64,000 nucleotides of DNA, taken from contig JAJLRJ010000010.1 of the NCBI GenBank assembly GCA_024195265.1, positions 14,458,754 to 14,522,753 on the forward strand, read 5' to 3'. This DNA is from Dendrophyllia cribrosa (lineage: Eukaryota > Cnidaria > Anthozoa > Scleractinia > Dendrophylliidae). A program made the position numbers and the translations under genes. The notes beneath the pieces are model-generated. The model searched no databases. It had not been told where the DNA came from and was given only the letters and a program-made list of their open reading frames with translations. This document shows positions 1 to 12,580 of the stretch, one piece after another (the stretch's first letter is position 1; the number at the start of each line of letters is the position of its first letter).

Positions 1-15
1 ACCTATTTGCCTTAC

Positions 16-266
16 ATGGACCGTTTTTGAAGCAAGCACAAATCCATTGTCAGCTTTACAATTATAAAATCCAAAATGTTTATCTGAATTCATTGTCACA
101 ACAACTGTGTTATCATTAGCTCTGACCGAGTTAAATTTGGTTCCATCAGGTTTGTACCAGGACAGGGTTGGAGTAGGAACACCATCTGACTTGCAAGCTA
201 GCGTTACTGTCTGACCAATCCATGACTTGGACACGGAGGAAGAGATGTTTTGTATAGTAGCTTGGT
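16..266 (-). CDS. Immunoglobulin-domain exon (partial gene)
   Basis: The reverse strand reads an Ig-like (I-set type) domain. The B-strand cysteine lies in VTLACKSDG, the core Trp in LSWYKPDG and the F-strand cysteine in FYNCKADNG. A splice acceptor (ttaacag) precedes the exon at 267 and it starts in phase 1. A possible donor (GT at 15-14) gives the stated end, but it would leave phase 0, unlike the neighbouring exons, so the true end may lie outside the window. It is probably the downstream exon of the gene that also uses 1012-1251. The function is inferred as a cell-surface or secreted adhesion or recognition protein. No transmembrane or cytoplasmic segment is visible in the window. Confidence 0.7.
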
Positions 267-1011
267 CTGTTAACAAAACAGCAAAACAGATTACTCACTA
301 TCATGGCTCATTATAGCTATTTTAATTACTAAGATACACAAGGAACCGGCAGATGATTTAACGAACGGCTGAAATCAATAACTGTACAATATAAATGTAG
401 GATATTAACAACAATTGCGGAAAGACCATATAAATATCGTGACTTTTCGATAAATATAATTATTGGAAAATTACATATGCCCATTAGTCAGAACTGACCA
501 GCTAGACCGGTCATTTCTTAAACGGATTGCACTATTTTGAGGAACTAATCGGCTTACTACTAACTATATGATTAATCGGAATAAGTTGTACTATGTATGG
601 TAGCTGATAAGGGATCAGTAACAGTATTTTATCAGTAATATTAATTCAAGAGCAAACGGTGACAAACGGCTCGGTTAGTGTTAACAAAACTAAACATTTT
701 TTTTTTCATATTGAAGTGTTATAAAGTTAACTTAAAACGCAACGAGATGTTATTTTCTTATTATTTTTCTTGCTTCCAACAGCTGCCTTCTCCTCAATGC
801 TAGGCAAAAGCTTATTTTCAATACGAATACCAAATATGATATTTACAATGAAAAAAAAAAAGGATTCTACATGGTGAATTTTCGATTGTGGATCAATTAT
901 ACACTACTGGCAATATTTCGAATTCTCTATTTCTTATGTACGCTTAAAGCCCGGTTTCACTATTCGCAGAGTTCTTGATCTAAGAAGGATATCACCTTGT
1001 GATACACTTAC
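267..1011 (-). other. Intron between two Ig exons
   Basis: This AT-rich stretch separates two Ig exons. It holds T- and A-runs (near 696 and 850) and a region around 480-680 containing short inverted words (for example gaccagctagaccggtc). I see no coding potential or RNA gene in it. Confidence 0.5.
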
Positions 1012-1251
1012 ATTGAACAGCTATTAAGACTTCAGCAGTAGCTGGATTACCGATGCCATTATCAGCAGTGCATCTGTAGATTCCACTGTCCAGTTTACTG
1101 ATAGTCAGTGGAAAGGTTACAACACTGTTATCAGAAACTCTTGTCCAGGTGATATTTGGTTTTGGTTTGCCATCAGCTAAACAGTTTAGTCTCACTTCAT
1201 TCCCGTCATTTACTCTTTGGTTGCCAGAGATGTGAGTGATATTTGGTGGAA
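1012..1251 (-). CDS. Immunoglobulin I-set exon
   Basis: The exon is 240 bp and codes for one complete I-set Ig domain. The B-strand Cys is in VRLNCLADGKP, the core Trp in NITWTRV and the F-strand Cys in DSGIYRCTADNG, a classic DxGxYxC motif. The acceptor AG is at 1253-1252 and the donor GTAAGT begins at 1011. Both ends are phase 1, which is the usual exon-shuffling phase of Ig domains. The exon lies between the V-like Ig exon upstream on this strand (11735-12112) and the next I-set exon (16-266), so the protein would have at least three Ig domains. Similar domains occur in hemicentin- or neural-adhesion-like proteins; I cannot assign an orthologue. Confidence 0.8.
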
Positions 1252-1298
1252 CTACAGAGTGAAAGCAGGAGAATGAATAATATGGTAAATCCAACAGA

Positions 1299-1487
1299 AT
1301 AGGCCATTTGCACGATGGCGTCATTTGACTACAACTACCAGAATTCATTTCGTTTTTCCTTTCTTATTTAAATTTTGTAATCCCAGTGCGGTTTAAATAA
1401 CAATAGCCCTAATTTGCACTACAAAAGAAAAAACTGAAGGATTCTGGTAGTTGTAGTCATATGACGTCATCGTGCAAATGGCCTATT
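1299..1487. mobile_element. Foldback MITE, family A copy 1
   Basis: A palindromic element of about 190 bp. The left arm starts TAGGCCATTTGCACGATG and the right arm is its near-exact reverse complement (about 55 bp per arm), around an AT-rich centre. A second full copy is at 10861-11049 and a half copy at 32641-32724. It has no coding capacity. It lies just upstream of the 1012-1251 exon, in the intron. Confidence 0.8.
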
Positions 1488-1678
1488 CATACAAAGTCCT
1501 ACATTTGAAAATAAATGTTATCACTGCCATTATTTCTATAATTACTTTGTGTTGATTCATAATTTCATAAATGAGACGTCAAGATTGACATACTATTATA
1601 CCATTGCAATATTAAAAACATTTTCATAACTTCATAATAACTATTAAATGAACTAAATACAATCAGCCAAGACGAATG

Positions 1679-3467
1679 TAGCCCGATAAAACAGACGTCG
1701 CTCCGCGGCGCCTCCACTGGGGCCCTGCGAAACGGACGTCTGAGTTAAATGAGCGCCAAATACCGTACTTGTCACGCATAACCGCCACTCAAATTACCCT
1801 AGCGGCACGCGTGGATCACGCGCGAATACAGACTTGAAAAACAACATCTCCGTCTAGAATAATTAGTTTAGATGATTTCCGAATACAAAACATCAGTGAC
1901 GTATCAAAAAAGCCTGAAAAAACTAACTTGAAAGTCAAAATATATTAAAATTATGCAGACGACGTCATTTTGAATTTTGCGATGCAAATGAAATTTGAGC
2001 CGCGAAATATAACTTAAATCTGGTTTTGTTTACAAAAGATCGCTTTCCAGACCAATTCTTGAATGACAAACACAAGAAAAAGGACAACAAATTCTCTCAG
2101 TCAAAAGTTTAATTCAAATATCTATCAGATTACTCTCAAAAGTAAAACGCATTGCATTATAACGCATCTAGGAAACTGTCCACGCAAGTGAATTTCTTGT
2201 ACAATCGCTCGACCAAATGAATGTGGCCAAGTTTCTAACATGTTCTAAATATTTCACAAAAACTATTGATCAATGAAATATTTCTTACAAAATAAATCCA
2301 CATTTTAAAATGTAATTTCCTTTACCGTAGTTCCAAGAATGCATGAACATTCTTAGTAAAGTCTGCCGCTTCGAGTGTGACGAGAACGGAATTCGACGAG
2401 CCGCGTCAGTGAGATATGTGATACTTTTTACGGAAATGAAGGCACAGCCGAACTAGTTTTAGATGGCGTACTTACGGTGCAGGCAATATCAAAACCCAGT
2501 TGACTTTCGACGTTTTTAATATTGCCTAGAAGTCCCTTCCTCTTTTAGAGTAGGCGAAGACACGTCTTGCACAGATACCCGACTTCGGGCCCGCCTAAAA
2601 AAATTCACTTCAAACGGCAATTTAATGTTCAGTAGCCACATTTATTTGAAGTTTGTCCCCTTTGAATTCATTAATTAAATGAAGACATCCTTCTCTGCTC
2701 TTTGATCTCCCATGTAGTATGTATCGTGCCGAAGTGTCTTTGATGATATTTAACAGTTATCCATCGAGGACGAGCCGAATATGAGCTGATACATATAACC
2801 AACGAGGCGCCGCGCCGAGTTGGTTATATATCAGCTCATATTCGGCGAGGCCGAGATGAATAACTGTTTTAGTAAATTTTCAAACACTCAAATAACCGGA
2901 AATTGGAAAAAAATATTTCCGCTCCAAAAAAAATACATGACTATCACGTCAGTGAACAAGTGTCACATGACCGCTTCACAAAAATCGAAAGCGAGTATAT
3001 GCTATAAGCAGGCGGCGAGATCGAGAAGAATGTTTCTTTGAAGCCGCCACGTGCACGTGCCATTTTTTTTCCGCGACGAGGAAAACAATTTTTTTTTTTG
3101 CGTAATTCGTCATCATTTTTCCATATTCGGGCAAATTAACCAATAACGACTCAGATCGGTAGCGGTGGGACCAATCGGAAATCTAGAAAATCATTATCGA
3201 GAGGTAAAAATTTACCAATTACACATAACACACGCAACAGACAACAGAAATCTGTTGTGGATATATTCTTCCCGTCATCTTGAAAACAACATACGCGTGT
3301 GATCCACACGTGCCGCGAGGGAAATTTGTTTCAACCAATCAGAAGCACTACCCAAATTTGGGTAGCGAGTACGTCGCGTACGGGATTTTGGCGCTCATTA
3401 CTCAGACGTCAATTTCGCAGGGGCCCCAGTGGTGGCGCCGCGAAACGACGTCTGTTTTCTCAGGCTA
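1679..3467. mobile_element. Non-autonomous Mutator-like transposon, copy 1
   Basis: The element has long terminal inverted repeats of about 180 bp. The left end reads TAGCCCGATAAAACAGACGT and the right end ends ACGTCTGTTTTCTCAGGCTA. A GC-rich block (cactggggccc) lies inside each TIR. It is flanked by 9-bp near-duplications agacgaatg (1670-1678) and agaggaatg (3468-3476). Long TIRs plus 9-bp TSDs are typical of MULEs (Mutator superfamily); that assignment is inference because no transposase is present. The second copy is 15329-21266. Confidence 0.75.
2765..2856. repeat. Near-perfect hairpin inside MULE copy 1
   Basis: Two arms of roughly 40 bp (tcggc...gagctgata / tatcagctcatattcggc) face each other around ggcgccgcgcc. 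The sequence would fold into a long stem. It is an internal palindrome of the transposon or a small nested foldback insertion. Confidence 0.6.
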
Positions 3468-3510
3468 AGAGGAATGGCACCCTTTCACACTAAGTAGTGA
3501 TTTAAGGACG

Positions 3511-4000
3511 TAGACCTAATTGCAATAACGTTGTCATATCAAAAAGCAAAAAGCAAAATAACAAATAGGAATTAATTAACGATGTGATGTGACTTGAATT
3601 CGCTAAATGAACCAGCCTCGAATTGCATCAAAATAGACCCTATTCACATATGGCGGCCGATTTATTATTCTTTTATATTCATGCTAATCGTCCCAACTAG
3701 CCTCGTTAGCATGTGCAAAATTCAAAAGAATTTTTGCTCTAAAATGAGGCTAGTTGGTCTGATCAGCATAAATATAAAATAATAATAAATCGGCCGCCAT
3801 TTGTGAATGGGGTATATGACGCCATGAAACTTGTGCAAATGATTTCTCTCAATAACATGATTAATGCATGTATACAGCTATAAACGTGCGTGTTGTGAAT
3901 GTTGCAAGGTATGATGATTATCGGCTAATTAATTCATATTTGGTTTTTTGCTTTTTGCTCTCTGCTTTTTGATATGACAACGGTATTGCAATTAGGTGTA
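3511..4000. mobile_element. Short TIR DNA transposon with nested foldback
   Basis: TIRs of about 45 bp bound the element. The left side reads ACCTAATTGCAATAACGTTG and continues into a TATCAAAAAGCAAAA-type word; the right side is the matching inverse ending CAATTAGGTGTA. Inside, 3638-3815 is a second palindrome whose arms begin ATATGGCGGCCGATTTATTA, so this is a foldback element nested in another. I see no credible gene. Confidence 0.7.
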
Positions 4001-4106
4001 TATTCAAGTAAGGGAGGTTTCATTGGCGAAAATGTAATTTGCAAAACTGAAAAAAGATTCAAATCTTCATTCAGTTTTCAAAAACATGATAATTAGTATG
4101 GCTGCA

Positions 4107-4196
4107 TCAAATTACATTTAACAGTAAATTTGCATAAATCTGAGCTGAGAATAATTATCAGCTCAGATTTATTCAAATTTAATGTTAAATGTAATA
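4107..4196. repeat. AT-rich hairpin
   Basis: Arms of about 40 bp (ATTACATTTAACAGTAAATT and its inverse AATTTAATGTTAAATGTAAT) flank TGAGCTGAGAATAATTATCAGCTCA. It is probably a miniature foldback insertion. Confidence 0.6.
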
Positions 4197-6154
4197 AAAC
4201 AGAACATTCAAACAAAATAACTCCCACCCCACTCCGAGACGTTTTAGAAATGCAAAAAAAAAACTTGTGGTACGCTTAATAACTATTGCTACAGTGTATA
4301 TAGCTGGAATTTTTCTGAATACAACGCGCACGTTGATTGATTGATTGATTAAGTAATGCTCCACATAAGAACGATAGCAAACTTCATTGTTCTGCGGCAT
4401 TGGCTCTTTTCCACATAGAATATCTTTGATTTCAAGAATAGAGGAGGAGCTGATGGTTAACAATTATTTTTCATTATAAAAATAAAGAAAATCCATTTGC
4501 ATCAAATAAATTTTAGGAAATGTTCGTGCTTAACCAATCAGAATGGCAGAAGACAATAGCTAATAATTTTGCTTTTTTGATGAAGTTCCCCAAATACAAT
4601 ATCTTTTAAAAATTGCATGTTGCGCGATTGGGTCTCAAATCACTTGAAACCTTAAAAAAATTAGACAAAATGCACCTTGAACCTTAACTTTTTAGCGTTT
4701 TTTTAGTCTAGGCCAATGAGATCACTAGTTGTAACAATGAAAAAAGTTGACATTCGATTCCATCGTGCATTGCCGTTCAGCGCTATCCTTCTTATACGGA
4801 TCATTACTTAATGATCACATGAAATCTAACGCCAAAAAGATGAATTGCTTCGCATATTCACGACATAACAATGACCGTTAAGTGACGTCATATCGCGTGA
4901 CATAGCAACGTAACTTCAAGGTCATAAAAGATAGCAACTAATTGATTTTCAATCTGTCACAACTCGTTTTGCAGTTTATTGCAGGCGACCAGAGAAGCCC
5001 GCAATCCTAATCTCAAGGTTGCTATTACACATGCGCGGCACGCATGTAGCCAGATTGTAGCGCATTCCTTTTGGACTTCCACTAAGAATGAATGGAATGC
5101 ATAGAACGCAATCAGATCACGAGCGTTTTGACCTTTGATCATGCGAAAATTACGCAAAGCCGCATTTTTTTTTTTGCAATCTGATCACGAGCGTTTAGAC
5201 CTTCGATCACATGAAATTTACAAAATATGGGTACATGTACAGAGGAAGAGATTTTCCGTTGGATGTCATTTCGACCTCAAGCGCAAAGTGTGAGCGTTGC
5301 CCGACTGTGTGCAGAGATGTCGAGGGTAATGAAACATGGTTTACGGCTTTCACTGATGTTTCACAATCCCCTCTCAACAACAACCAGGCATGCTGCAGTG
5401 ACCTAACTTTCGATCAAATTTCAGAGACTTTGCTTTCTTTAGAGAACATTGTTGATGCAACATCCAACTACATCAAGAAACTTGTAGGGTAACCTTATCC
5501 ATCACTAGCGTGACTGTGTCACTAACTCGGTAAACAGTTTCAGTTTGTTCTCAGAACATTTAGTACCTGCATTTGACATTGCAAATCTAACAATGTAGTT
5601 CGTTTCGTTTCATTGCCTTATACTCATTCTACTGACAACATGTTCAAACATGGAAAACATGTTCGCAGTAGACGGATTCTGATTGGTTTAACTTTCCTGA
5701 AGCCTTTTATAACAATAGGGGACAAAAATAACGTTCTAGGGGACGCAGGGGCGAGTTCGCGTACACTAAAATATGCGTGCATAAATTTGCATGCAAAATC
5801 GTGACACAAAAAATAATAACAAGAAAAATGGATCCGGAACCTTAGCTCATGCCGCTTCGCGCATAAGTAATGACTTTCAATCAAGTGCCACATTTTAAAA
5901 ATTTCTCCTTAAAGTTGAGCTATTTTCGTGTTTCGCTCAGAAGTTGAATGTTTTTGTAAAATAACCCGTTGTTTATTGTTAAAATAATAAATTAATCTGG
6001 AAATTTAATTTTAACTCTTTTGATGCATAGTCCGCGTGACTTTTACACTGTAATTTCACATTTTCCTTGCACCTTATCTAAAGCAGGGTTGTCAAGAAAG
6101 TTTGAAGAAGACGCCTGAATTGGGAGAGTAACTGGATATTTTAAATTTCATCCC
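4197..6154. other. Intergenic or intronic stretch without supported gene
   Basis: It holds a partial tandem duplication of a word containing gatcacgagcgtttagacc (about 5110-5215) and A/T runs. Open frames up to about 90 codons have no recognisable domain, splice context or repeat-free composition, so I do not call a gene here. Confidence 0.4.
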
Positions 6155-6311
6155 CAGGGGCGTAGCTACCTGTACGCACGTACGCACGTGCGTACCTGAA
6201 AAAGTGGAAAAAAAGAAAGATTTGAGACTTGAGGGTGGGGGGAGAAGGTAGGGGGAGTGTTTGATAACAGTGATTGTGCGTACCTCTGAAAAATTCCTGG
6301 CTACGCCCCTG
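6155..6311. mobile_element. hAT-like MITE
   Basis: The element starts CAGGGGCGTAGCTACC and ends GGCTACGCCCCTG. CAGGGGCG termini of this kind are typical of hAT-type MITEs (established pattern). The flanking 8-mers ttcatccc and aaattccc match only partly, so the target duplication is degraded. An ACGCACGTACGCACGTGCGT run sits just inside the left end. Confidence 0.65.
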
Positions 6312-6600
6312 AAATTCCCTCTAAAGAAAAGAACTAGCAAGAAAGGAGCCAGCCGAAATGACAAATTACTAAGTGGTGATTTATGTTGACAGCCCGATAC
6401 TTTAGACAATAAGTTCAGCTGCAGTTATGACCATATTATATTTATTTATTTATTTATTTATTTATAAGTGATATCTAAACAGAGGTAAATTCTGGTTTTG
6501 AATGGGGCTCTGTATTCTACATAAGGACCTACACTTCAAGACAAAGTTACAAGTTACATTACATGACTAATTTACAGCTAACATCCCGAAGACTAATTGA

Positions 6601-8269
6601 CAGTGCGACCACACGAACCGAGGCCACCCAGACAAATTTTGAAATTAGCCAATCACAAGTCAAGATCTAGACAATGAAATAGCGCATAATTATACTTGAC
6701 CAGTTGTTTAGTCAACCGCCGAGCGCAAAATTTAATTTCTGAACTGCGCGCTGTGTCGAGAATCTTCGATGACCAAAGGCTAAAAATGAATTGCCGCGTT
6801 TGGATAAATCAATCCGGAAGGTATTTTGTTAACGGCGCCGAAACTCACAAATTCTACGCGAGGAAGTTTTGAATTTATATCACATTGGCACTTCTCAGCA
6901 AAAAATCATGAGAAATCATGAGCTCGTGTGCTGAAAACCGTGTGTCTCTCAGGCGTGTTGGAAAGCAAATATGATCATTGCCTTTTTATTAATTTTTCGA
7001 GTTCTGGTTGTTGAAAAAAAAAATCAACAAAGAAGCAAATTGTTTTCTAATAAGAGACGTGTATAGAGCGTTTTCACTTGACGTCATAGCCGCCATATTG
7101 GTGTTCCCGTACAAAAGAATTTTAATTAACTTCTTTTGTTGGGAACACCAACATGGCTGCCATGGCCTTTGTCATTTAATTCCCACGGGACTGAAGGTCA
7201 CGTGAGTGAAAACGCTCTATAAATAAGTGGCAAAAGCGGGCAAAGTTAGCGGCGAATAAATATGCATCACAGTCGCACAGGTGACGGGAAGATGACACAT
7301 TCCGACGTGCGATCAAAAAATAGAACTCTCAAAAGAAGAAAGTTATTTTCCTCTTTTCTTCAAACGAATAATTCACTGCAGTTTGCTCCCGATTTCTCAA
7401 CTCAACGGCACAAATCGCGTGGACAAAATAGCACTATTTTCTGAGAACTGCAGGCCGAGTTTTGACTATAAATTGTGATTTTCTCGAGACACAAGGTGCC
7501 AGGGGAGAGTGAAAAAATAACAAATCAAAACTCTCAGATGTACGAAGAATCGCTCTTAAATTGAAATGGAACCAGAGAAAAAGTTAGAAATTACCGCTTG
7601 AATGTATTGATTTTATAACGTTAAACAAGACTTATTTCGCCATTTTACAGCGACCGTTACATTCACACAGTAAAGAAGAGTGAAAAATAGCTATTTAAAT
7701 CTAAATTCAAACTAAAAGTAATTGTTTCAATAATAAAGGAAAAAACTTGCGGTCCAATGATTTTCGAAATTAAATATTACTGTCAAACTTGGTGAATAAA
7801 TTATAAGTCAAATAATAACTGTCAAAATAACTGATTTAAAACAATAACAGAATGTCGTAAAAACGTCTTCGACGTAAATGAAACCATCTTTGTTGACAGC
7901 TCTGTTCCGAGAAATCACCGAAAATGCGAATCGCTCGTGGCGCCCGGTTTGCATGAAATGAGCGGCCGTCACGTTTACATAGGATTTTTCAAAATTTCTT
8001 TACTACTGGCTTTGATTCTAGCCAACCCAGACGTTGTCATAAAATTTTCCAGCTTGATTTATACAAATGTGACAATTCTTCATTGTTATCATTTGGGTAA
8101 TGAAGAATTTATGGATATCAAAGGTTCGCAACACATCTCACAGTTCAGAATTTGAACTGGTCAAGTATAATTTTGCGCTATTTTTTTGTCTAGATCTTGA
8201 CTTGTGATTGGCTAATTTCAATTTGTCTCAAAATTTGTCTGGGTGGCCTCGGTTCGTGTGGTCGCACTG
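6601..8269. mobile_element. TIR element of 1.67 kb, non-autonomous
   Basis: The ends are CAGTGCGACCACACGAACC and GGTTCGTGTGGTCGCACTG. The inverted similarity continues for more than 100 bp (aattagccaatcacaagtca and inverse). No clear target duplication is left. It contains a nested foldback element (7062-7221). Short open frames inside have no recognisable product. Confidence 0.75.
7062..7221. mobile_element. Nested foldback MITE
   Basis: The outer arms are ATAGAGCGTTTTCACTTGAC and its inverse GTGAGTGAAAACGCTCTAT. A second inner pair (GGTGTTCCCGTACAAAAG / CTTTTGTTGGGAACACC) completes an almost full-length palindrome of about 160 bp. A flanking TA suggests a mariner-type target, which is inference. 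Confidence 0.7.
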
Positions 8270-10182
8270 TAAGAAGTTAACATAAGTTAACATTTAATGT
8301 ACGTATCAGGTTGCCCAAAAACACCACTTTGCTTTTGTTCCTTTTTCTTTCTGTATGTCTCATTAAAACCCCAAACTATATATTTTGCGCAAGCTTAATA
8401 ATAAAATGTTACGAAAATGTATTTATTTTAAGAAAAACTATGATAATTACATTTAGAATATAACGAGTCATTTCCAAAAGTAAATCCTTCACAAGGTTGA
8501 TCAAGTTTTGCTCCAGCCGGAAATGATCTAAAGAAGGAGATGAACGTCTTTACTATAACCTTGTCTAAAAAACCGTGTCTCCGATTTTAAACTTTTTCAT
8601 TTCGTTTAAATGCAGAGCAATGGATGTTTTTCCAACTTGAAAATTTACCTGTGTGTAGAAAACAAACCAGACAAGTTATCAAAATTCCAGACACGGTTTT
8701 TGAGACGAGGTACTCTGTGCAATGTTCATTTCATTCTTTATATGAGGTTGCCTATTTACCGAGTTAGGATTTCGAGTTGGATTTCGAGTTGGATTTCGAG
8801 TTGGATTTTCGAGTTGGATTTTCGAGTTGGATTTTCGAGTTAGGATTTTTTTGGCGGGGTTTCCAATAAATTTTCAGTGGTTTTACACAACGTACTTTGT
8901 CAGCGGTGTTGCACATCGTCTTGAGGTCTTTTTATGATGGAGGAGAACGAGGATGGCAGAACGGTAACGGCAATCTTCTTGTTTAATCTATCCTAGTATT
9001 GCATTCGTAATTGTATTTTATGACTGGAAACAATAGCTGACACTTCAATGATTGCTTTTAGTTATGAATAATTCATTAATTTTCGAGTCTTTTCATTTGC
9101 CTGTTAAATGGGCCGGGGTTTTAAACCATTAAAATATTTTGTAAAATAATGTTTGATTTCAAGAGAATTATACACCAGACAAAACCTATATGTGATCCCA
9201 GAAATGTTACCTGGTTATAATTTGCTTTCAGAAGCACATGATATATCCAGGGCCAGGTTGAAGTTGTTATTTCTTGTACTAGGGGTTTTGTTAAAGATGT
9301 TATTGTTACAGGATGTGTGAATGGGGGGAGATGTTCGGTTATCTGTCTATACCCACACATAAATATTGTTATTACCGACAATCCTAGACAACGTCCTGAG
9401 CACACTTAACAAAATAGTGCCCAGCGTACAAGCGTGCAATAATCAATAGCCAGGGACAAGAAGAAAGTTCGTGGGATGAGGAAAATTCTTTGAATGCTTT
9501 GCTGTGGAACGGACGTGGTTTGAACATGTGCTTTTTTGGGCAGTATGATATCCAACCGCTTAAAATGCATAAAACAGAACTGTCATTGGGGGGGGGGGGG
9601 GGGGGGGGGACTAGGAAACTGACTAGGAACTAGGAACTAGGAACTAGGAACTAGGAAAGCACTGTAACGCAGCATTGGAGCCATTTGTTGGTATACAAAA
9701 TATGGTGGAATTATAGGATTTATATATTTTTCCTTTTGTTGTGTCTAATTCTTAATGCGGATTTCTAAATTTGTACCACCAGAGTACATATGACAAGAAA
9801 AATCATATTGTAGATCTTACCTTCGATTTACGCCCGGTTATCGTATTTTTTTCTTTTCCCAATCTTGCTATTTTTAACCCGTAAATACGCGCATGCATAA
9901 TGAACGGTTATCGGTAACGGAGACAGATATGCAAATGAGAACTCACTCGCTCACTCACTCCTTCCATCAGCTGTAAACTCAGTGACGTAGGCTTGTTACG
10001 AATGCGTTTCGTAAAAAGAACAGCGTGAATCCAGCGATAACGATAACTAATTTGTTGTAAACGAATATAAACAACAATAAGCTTAAAGATGTTTCGCATT
10101 TGGAGTCTTTAATGTGACATAAAATCGATCTAAAAGGAATTTCTAATCGAGACGCGCGTTTTGATGCGTATCTACCTTTAAT
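8270..10182. other. Gene-free stretch with minisatellites and a G-run
   Basis: It contains a 14-15-bp minisatellite (TTCGAGTTGGAT units, 8761-8848), a G-run near 9590-9611 directly followed by an AACTAGG-type short tandem repeat (about 9612-9655), and a related degenerate word array at 11327-11385. No open frame here looks real. Confidence 0.5.
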
Positions 10183-10660
10183 GTACCAGCCAAATCCAAG
10201 AGCGCCCATCCCCCCCCCCCTCCCCCCCGCCAGGCAAACCCCCGGGCATTTGACTTTTTTTAAAAAAAATTGGTCAAATGCCTAACTATGTGGACAGTTT
10301 ATACGGTCAAATGCCCCACTGGGTAGGGCTTTACAGGGCGTCCAATTCCTCACCGTCCGGGCAAGGAGGTAACCATTACTTTAAATATTTTTACTTTACC
10401 TTTCGATAGGAGCTCTGAATAGCTTTCTGCCAAAACACCTTTTCGGATTTCCTTGTCCACGCTCCCTACTTTGAACAATGAATATTTATACGATAGTGGT
10501 CTACAGACACAACAGCAGAGCCGACAAAGCTAGAACCAAGTCCCGTCGGGCCCCGTTTCGCGTCAAATGCCCCACTATGCGGAGCTAACCTCTCGTCAAA
10601 TGCCCGGGGTATGACCGGGGGGGGGGGGGGGGGATGGGCGCTCTTGGATTTGACTGGTAC
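10183..10660. mobile_element. TIR element with C/G-runs
   Basis: Inverted ends GTACCAGCCAAATCCAAGAG and CTCTTGGATTTGACTGGTAC continue inward through GCGCCCATCCCCC / GGGGGATGGGCGC. Internal words TCAAATGCCC occur several times. Homopolymer C and G tracts sit directly inside both TIRs. It is non-coding. Confidence 0.7.
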
Positions 10661-10860
10661 AGAAATAACAAACTTTAGTCTCAATTAGGCATGTCCTCCT
10701 TTTTTCCTTTTTTTTTTCCCTTGAACTGGACATTACGAAAGTTATTTCTTTTTTTCTTTTGCGTTCGTCAAAAATCCTTCCGTGTCAGTTTGAAAACATA
10801 AGCTTACCGAAATATTGCGTTGCGTGTTAGCATTTCTTATTCACGGGTTGGCTCTTAGAA

Positions 10861-11049
10861 TAGGCCATTTGCACGATGGCGTCATTTGACTACAACTACC
10901 AGAATTCATTTCGTTTTTTTTTTCTTATTTAAATTTTGTAGTCCCAGTGCGGTTTAAAAAACAATAGCCCTAATTTGCACTACAAAACAAAAAAACTAAA
11001 GGATTCGGGTAGTTGTAGTCATATGACGTCATCGTGCAAATGGCCTATT
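10861..11049. mobile_element. Foldback MITE, family A copy 2
   Basis: Full-length copy of the element at 1299-1487, with the same arms starting TAGGCCATTTGCACGATG and ending CGTGCAAATGGCCTA. It differs from copy 1 by only a few bases and small indels, so the family moved recently. Confidence 0.8.
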
Positions 11050-11734
11050 AGGAGCCTTTGATTGAAATGAAGAGCATGTTAGTGGCATGTTAGTGACTTC
11101 ATGTAAGACTCAATGTCTTGTCTCTTACTTCATGTATGCTTTATATAGTGATGTCGCAAAATAAAAAGGCAAAACACTAACCCCAAAAAGACAAAACGAC
11201 AAAACACTAATCCCACCATGTTGACTGCATTGCACTGGAAATCTACGAGACGGTTTACGGACAAACTAATCGATTCGTTGCAGCTGGATTACTAGTAACC
11301 ATCTCGAAAAAAACAACTCTACATCCTTGCTCCAAAATCCAACTCGAAATCCTAACTCGAAAATGCAACTCGAAATCTTAACTGAAGGGGCCCAGGAACT
11401 TTGTGGTTCTTGCCAGGGGCAGGCGAAGCATGTCTTTGTATTACATGTTGTCATGTGTGAATGGTACTTGCGTGAGTGGCCAAAGTCATTCAACAGATAT
11501 GACGGTGCTAAGCCATATAAAAAAATTATACAATAAGACTGGGCTTCAGTATGCAACATAATTTTCTACCTTAAACCGGCGTATCACTTCGAACGAAATC
11601 GGCAGCTGCTATAAAAAAATATATCCGTATGCAGTTTTGCCACTCAAATTTTATCTACATGTAACGTACAGTAATAATGTTTGAAATCTTTATTTACCAC
11701 ATTGGCAGTCAAATAACTGTATAACTCGACTCAC

Positions 11735-12112
11735 CAACAACAACCAATCGCACAGCATCAAATGTTGTCCTAAAGGTATTCATTTCTGTTATCACGCAGC
11801 CAAATGATGTCTCGTCATCTTTTGTGACATTTGTTAAAGTAAAGTCTACCTGGCCGGAGGATGAGTCTCCAGTAAAGATTCCAGATACACGTCCAATGTA
11901 TGCATCAGGGACTGTAGGTGTAATTGGTACCATACCACTTTGGTCAACATATACAAGTGTTGTCTTAATGTCATTTATACCGGATGACTTAATTCCCCAT
12001 TTAGCATTACTATATGCACCAGAGAAGCTCCAACTGAATGTTACTGAGGACCCAATAGCTTTTGTCACATACGTTCCTCCATATGCCGATGTGAATATTA
12101 TTGCACCTTCCA
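11735..12112 (-). CDS. V-like immunoglobulin exon
   Basis: The exon is 378 bp, phase 1-1, with acceptor tttcag ending at 12113 and donor GTGAGT starting at 11734. It codes for about 126 residues of a V-like Ig domain: B strand SVTFSWSFSG, then WGIK, a GRVSG...GQVDFTLTNVTKDDETSFGC block, and G strand DAVRLVVVG. The B-strand position that normally holds Cys is Ser here, while the F-strand Cys (SFGCVI) is kept, so the canonical disulfide cannot form in the standard way. The exon at 38063-38446 is a paralogue with the same feature. The signal exon at 13584-13623 lies 1.5 kb upstream on this strand and ends in the matching phase. Confidence 0.75.
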
Positions 12113-12231
12113 CTGAAATAAACAAGCATCACGCCGTGATTGCCTTTTCTGTCTATCGTTATCATGATCATCCAAGTAATTTACAAATTGGATTCGCGGC
12201 CGTTTAGTAATACGCTTGGAAACAATCTTAA

Positions 12232-12580
12232 CTACGCTTTCCAGTGTAACTACAAGCAAATTGTGTGTTGCCAGTTTGTTCAATCTTCGAGCAATACAAA
12301 TAAGAAAGTCATACGGAAGTAGCAGCAGTGCAATGAAAATACAGCATTGTGTAGGTGTTCTAACTGTTCATAATACATATCATCGAGACTGGACAGCCAG
12401 TTAAAATATATTTGACAATAAATGCGTGATATCTGATAAACCTTCCAAAATAAGCTGTTTGTTTGACTGCTGATGCTTAAGGCTAGCGTTATGTAAATTT
12501 GGACAAAGGGTTCATGCCGCGTGACAAACGCAAGCGGAAGTTAAGGAAGCGTTAAAGTCACGCAATTATCATCATTCAGG
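12232..12580. repeat. Direct duplication, copy A (with copy B at 13497-13856)
   Basis: About 350 bp repeats at an offset of about 1.27 kb (shared words gccagtttgttcaatc, gagactggacagccag, gttaaagtcacgcaat). Copy B carries the intact signal-peptide exon. In copy A that exon is frame-shifted and has lost its donor. The duplication therefore copied the 5' end of an Ig gene, and one copy has decayed. Confidence 0.75.
12309..12347 (-). pseudogene. Decayed copy of Ig signal-peptide exon
   Basis: It aligns with 13584-13623. The ATG is kept at 12347-12345. An extra T shifts the frame after four codons, and the bases that hold the splice donor in the other copy are missing. It is a dead duplicate of the first exon. 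Confidence 0.55.
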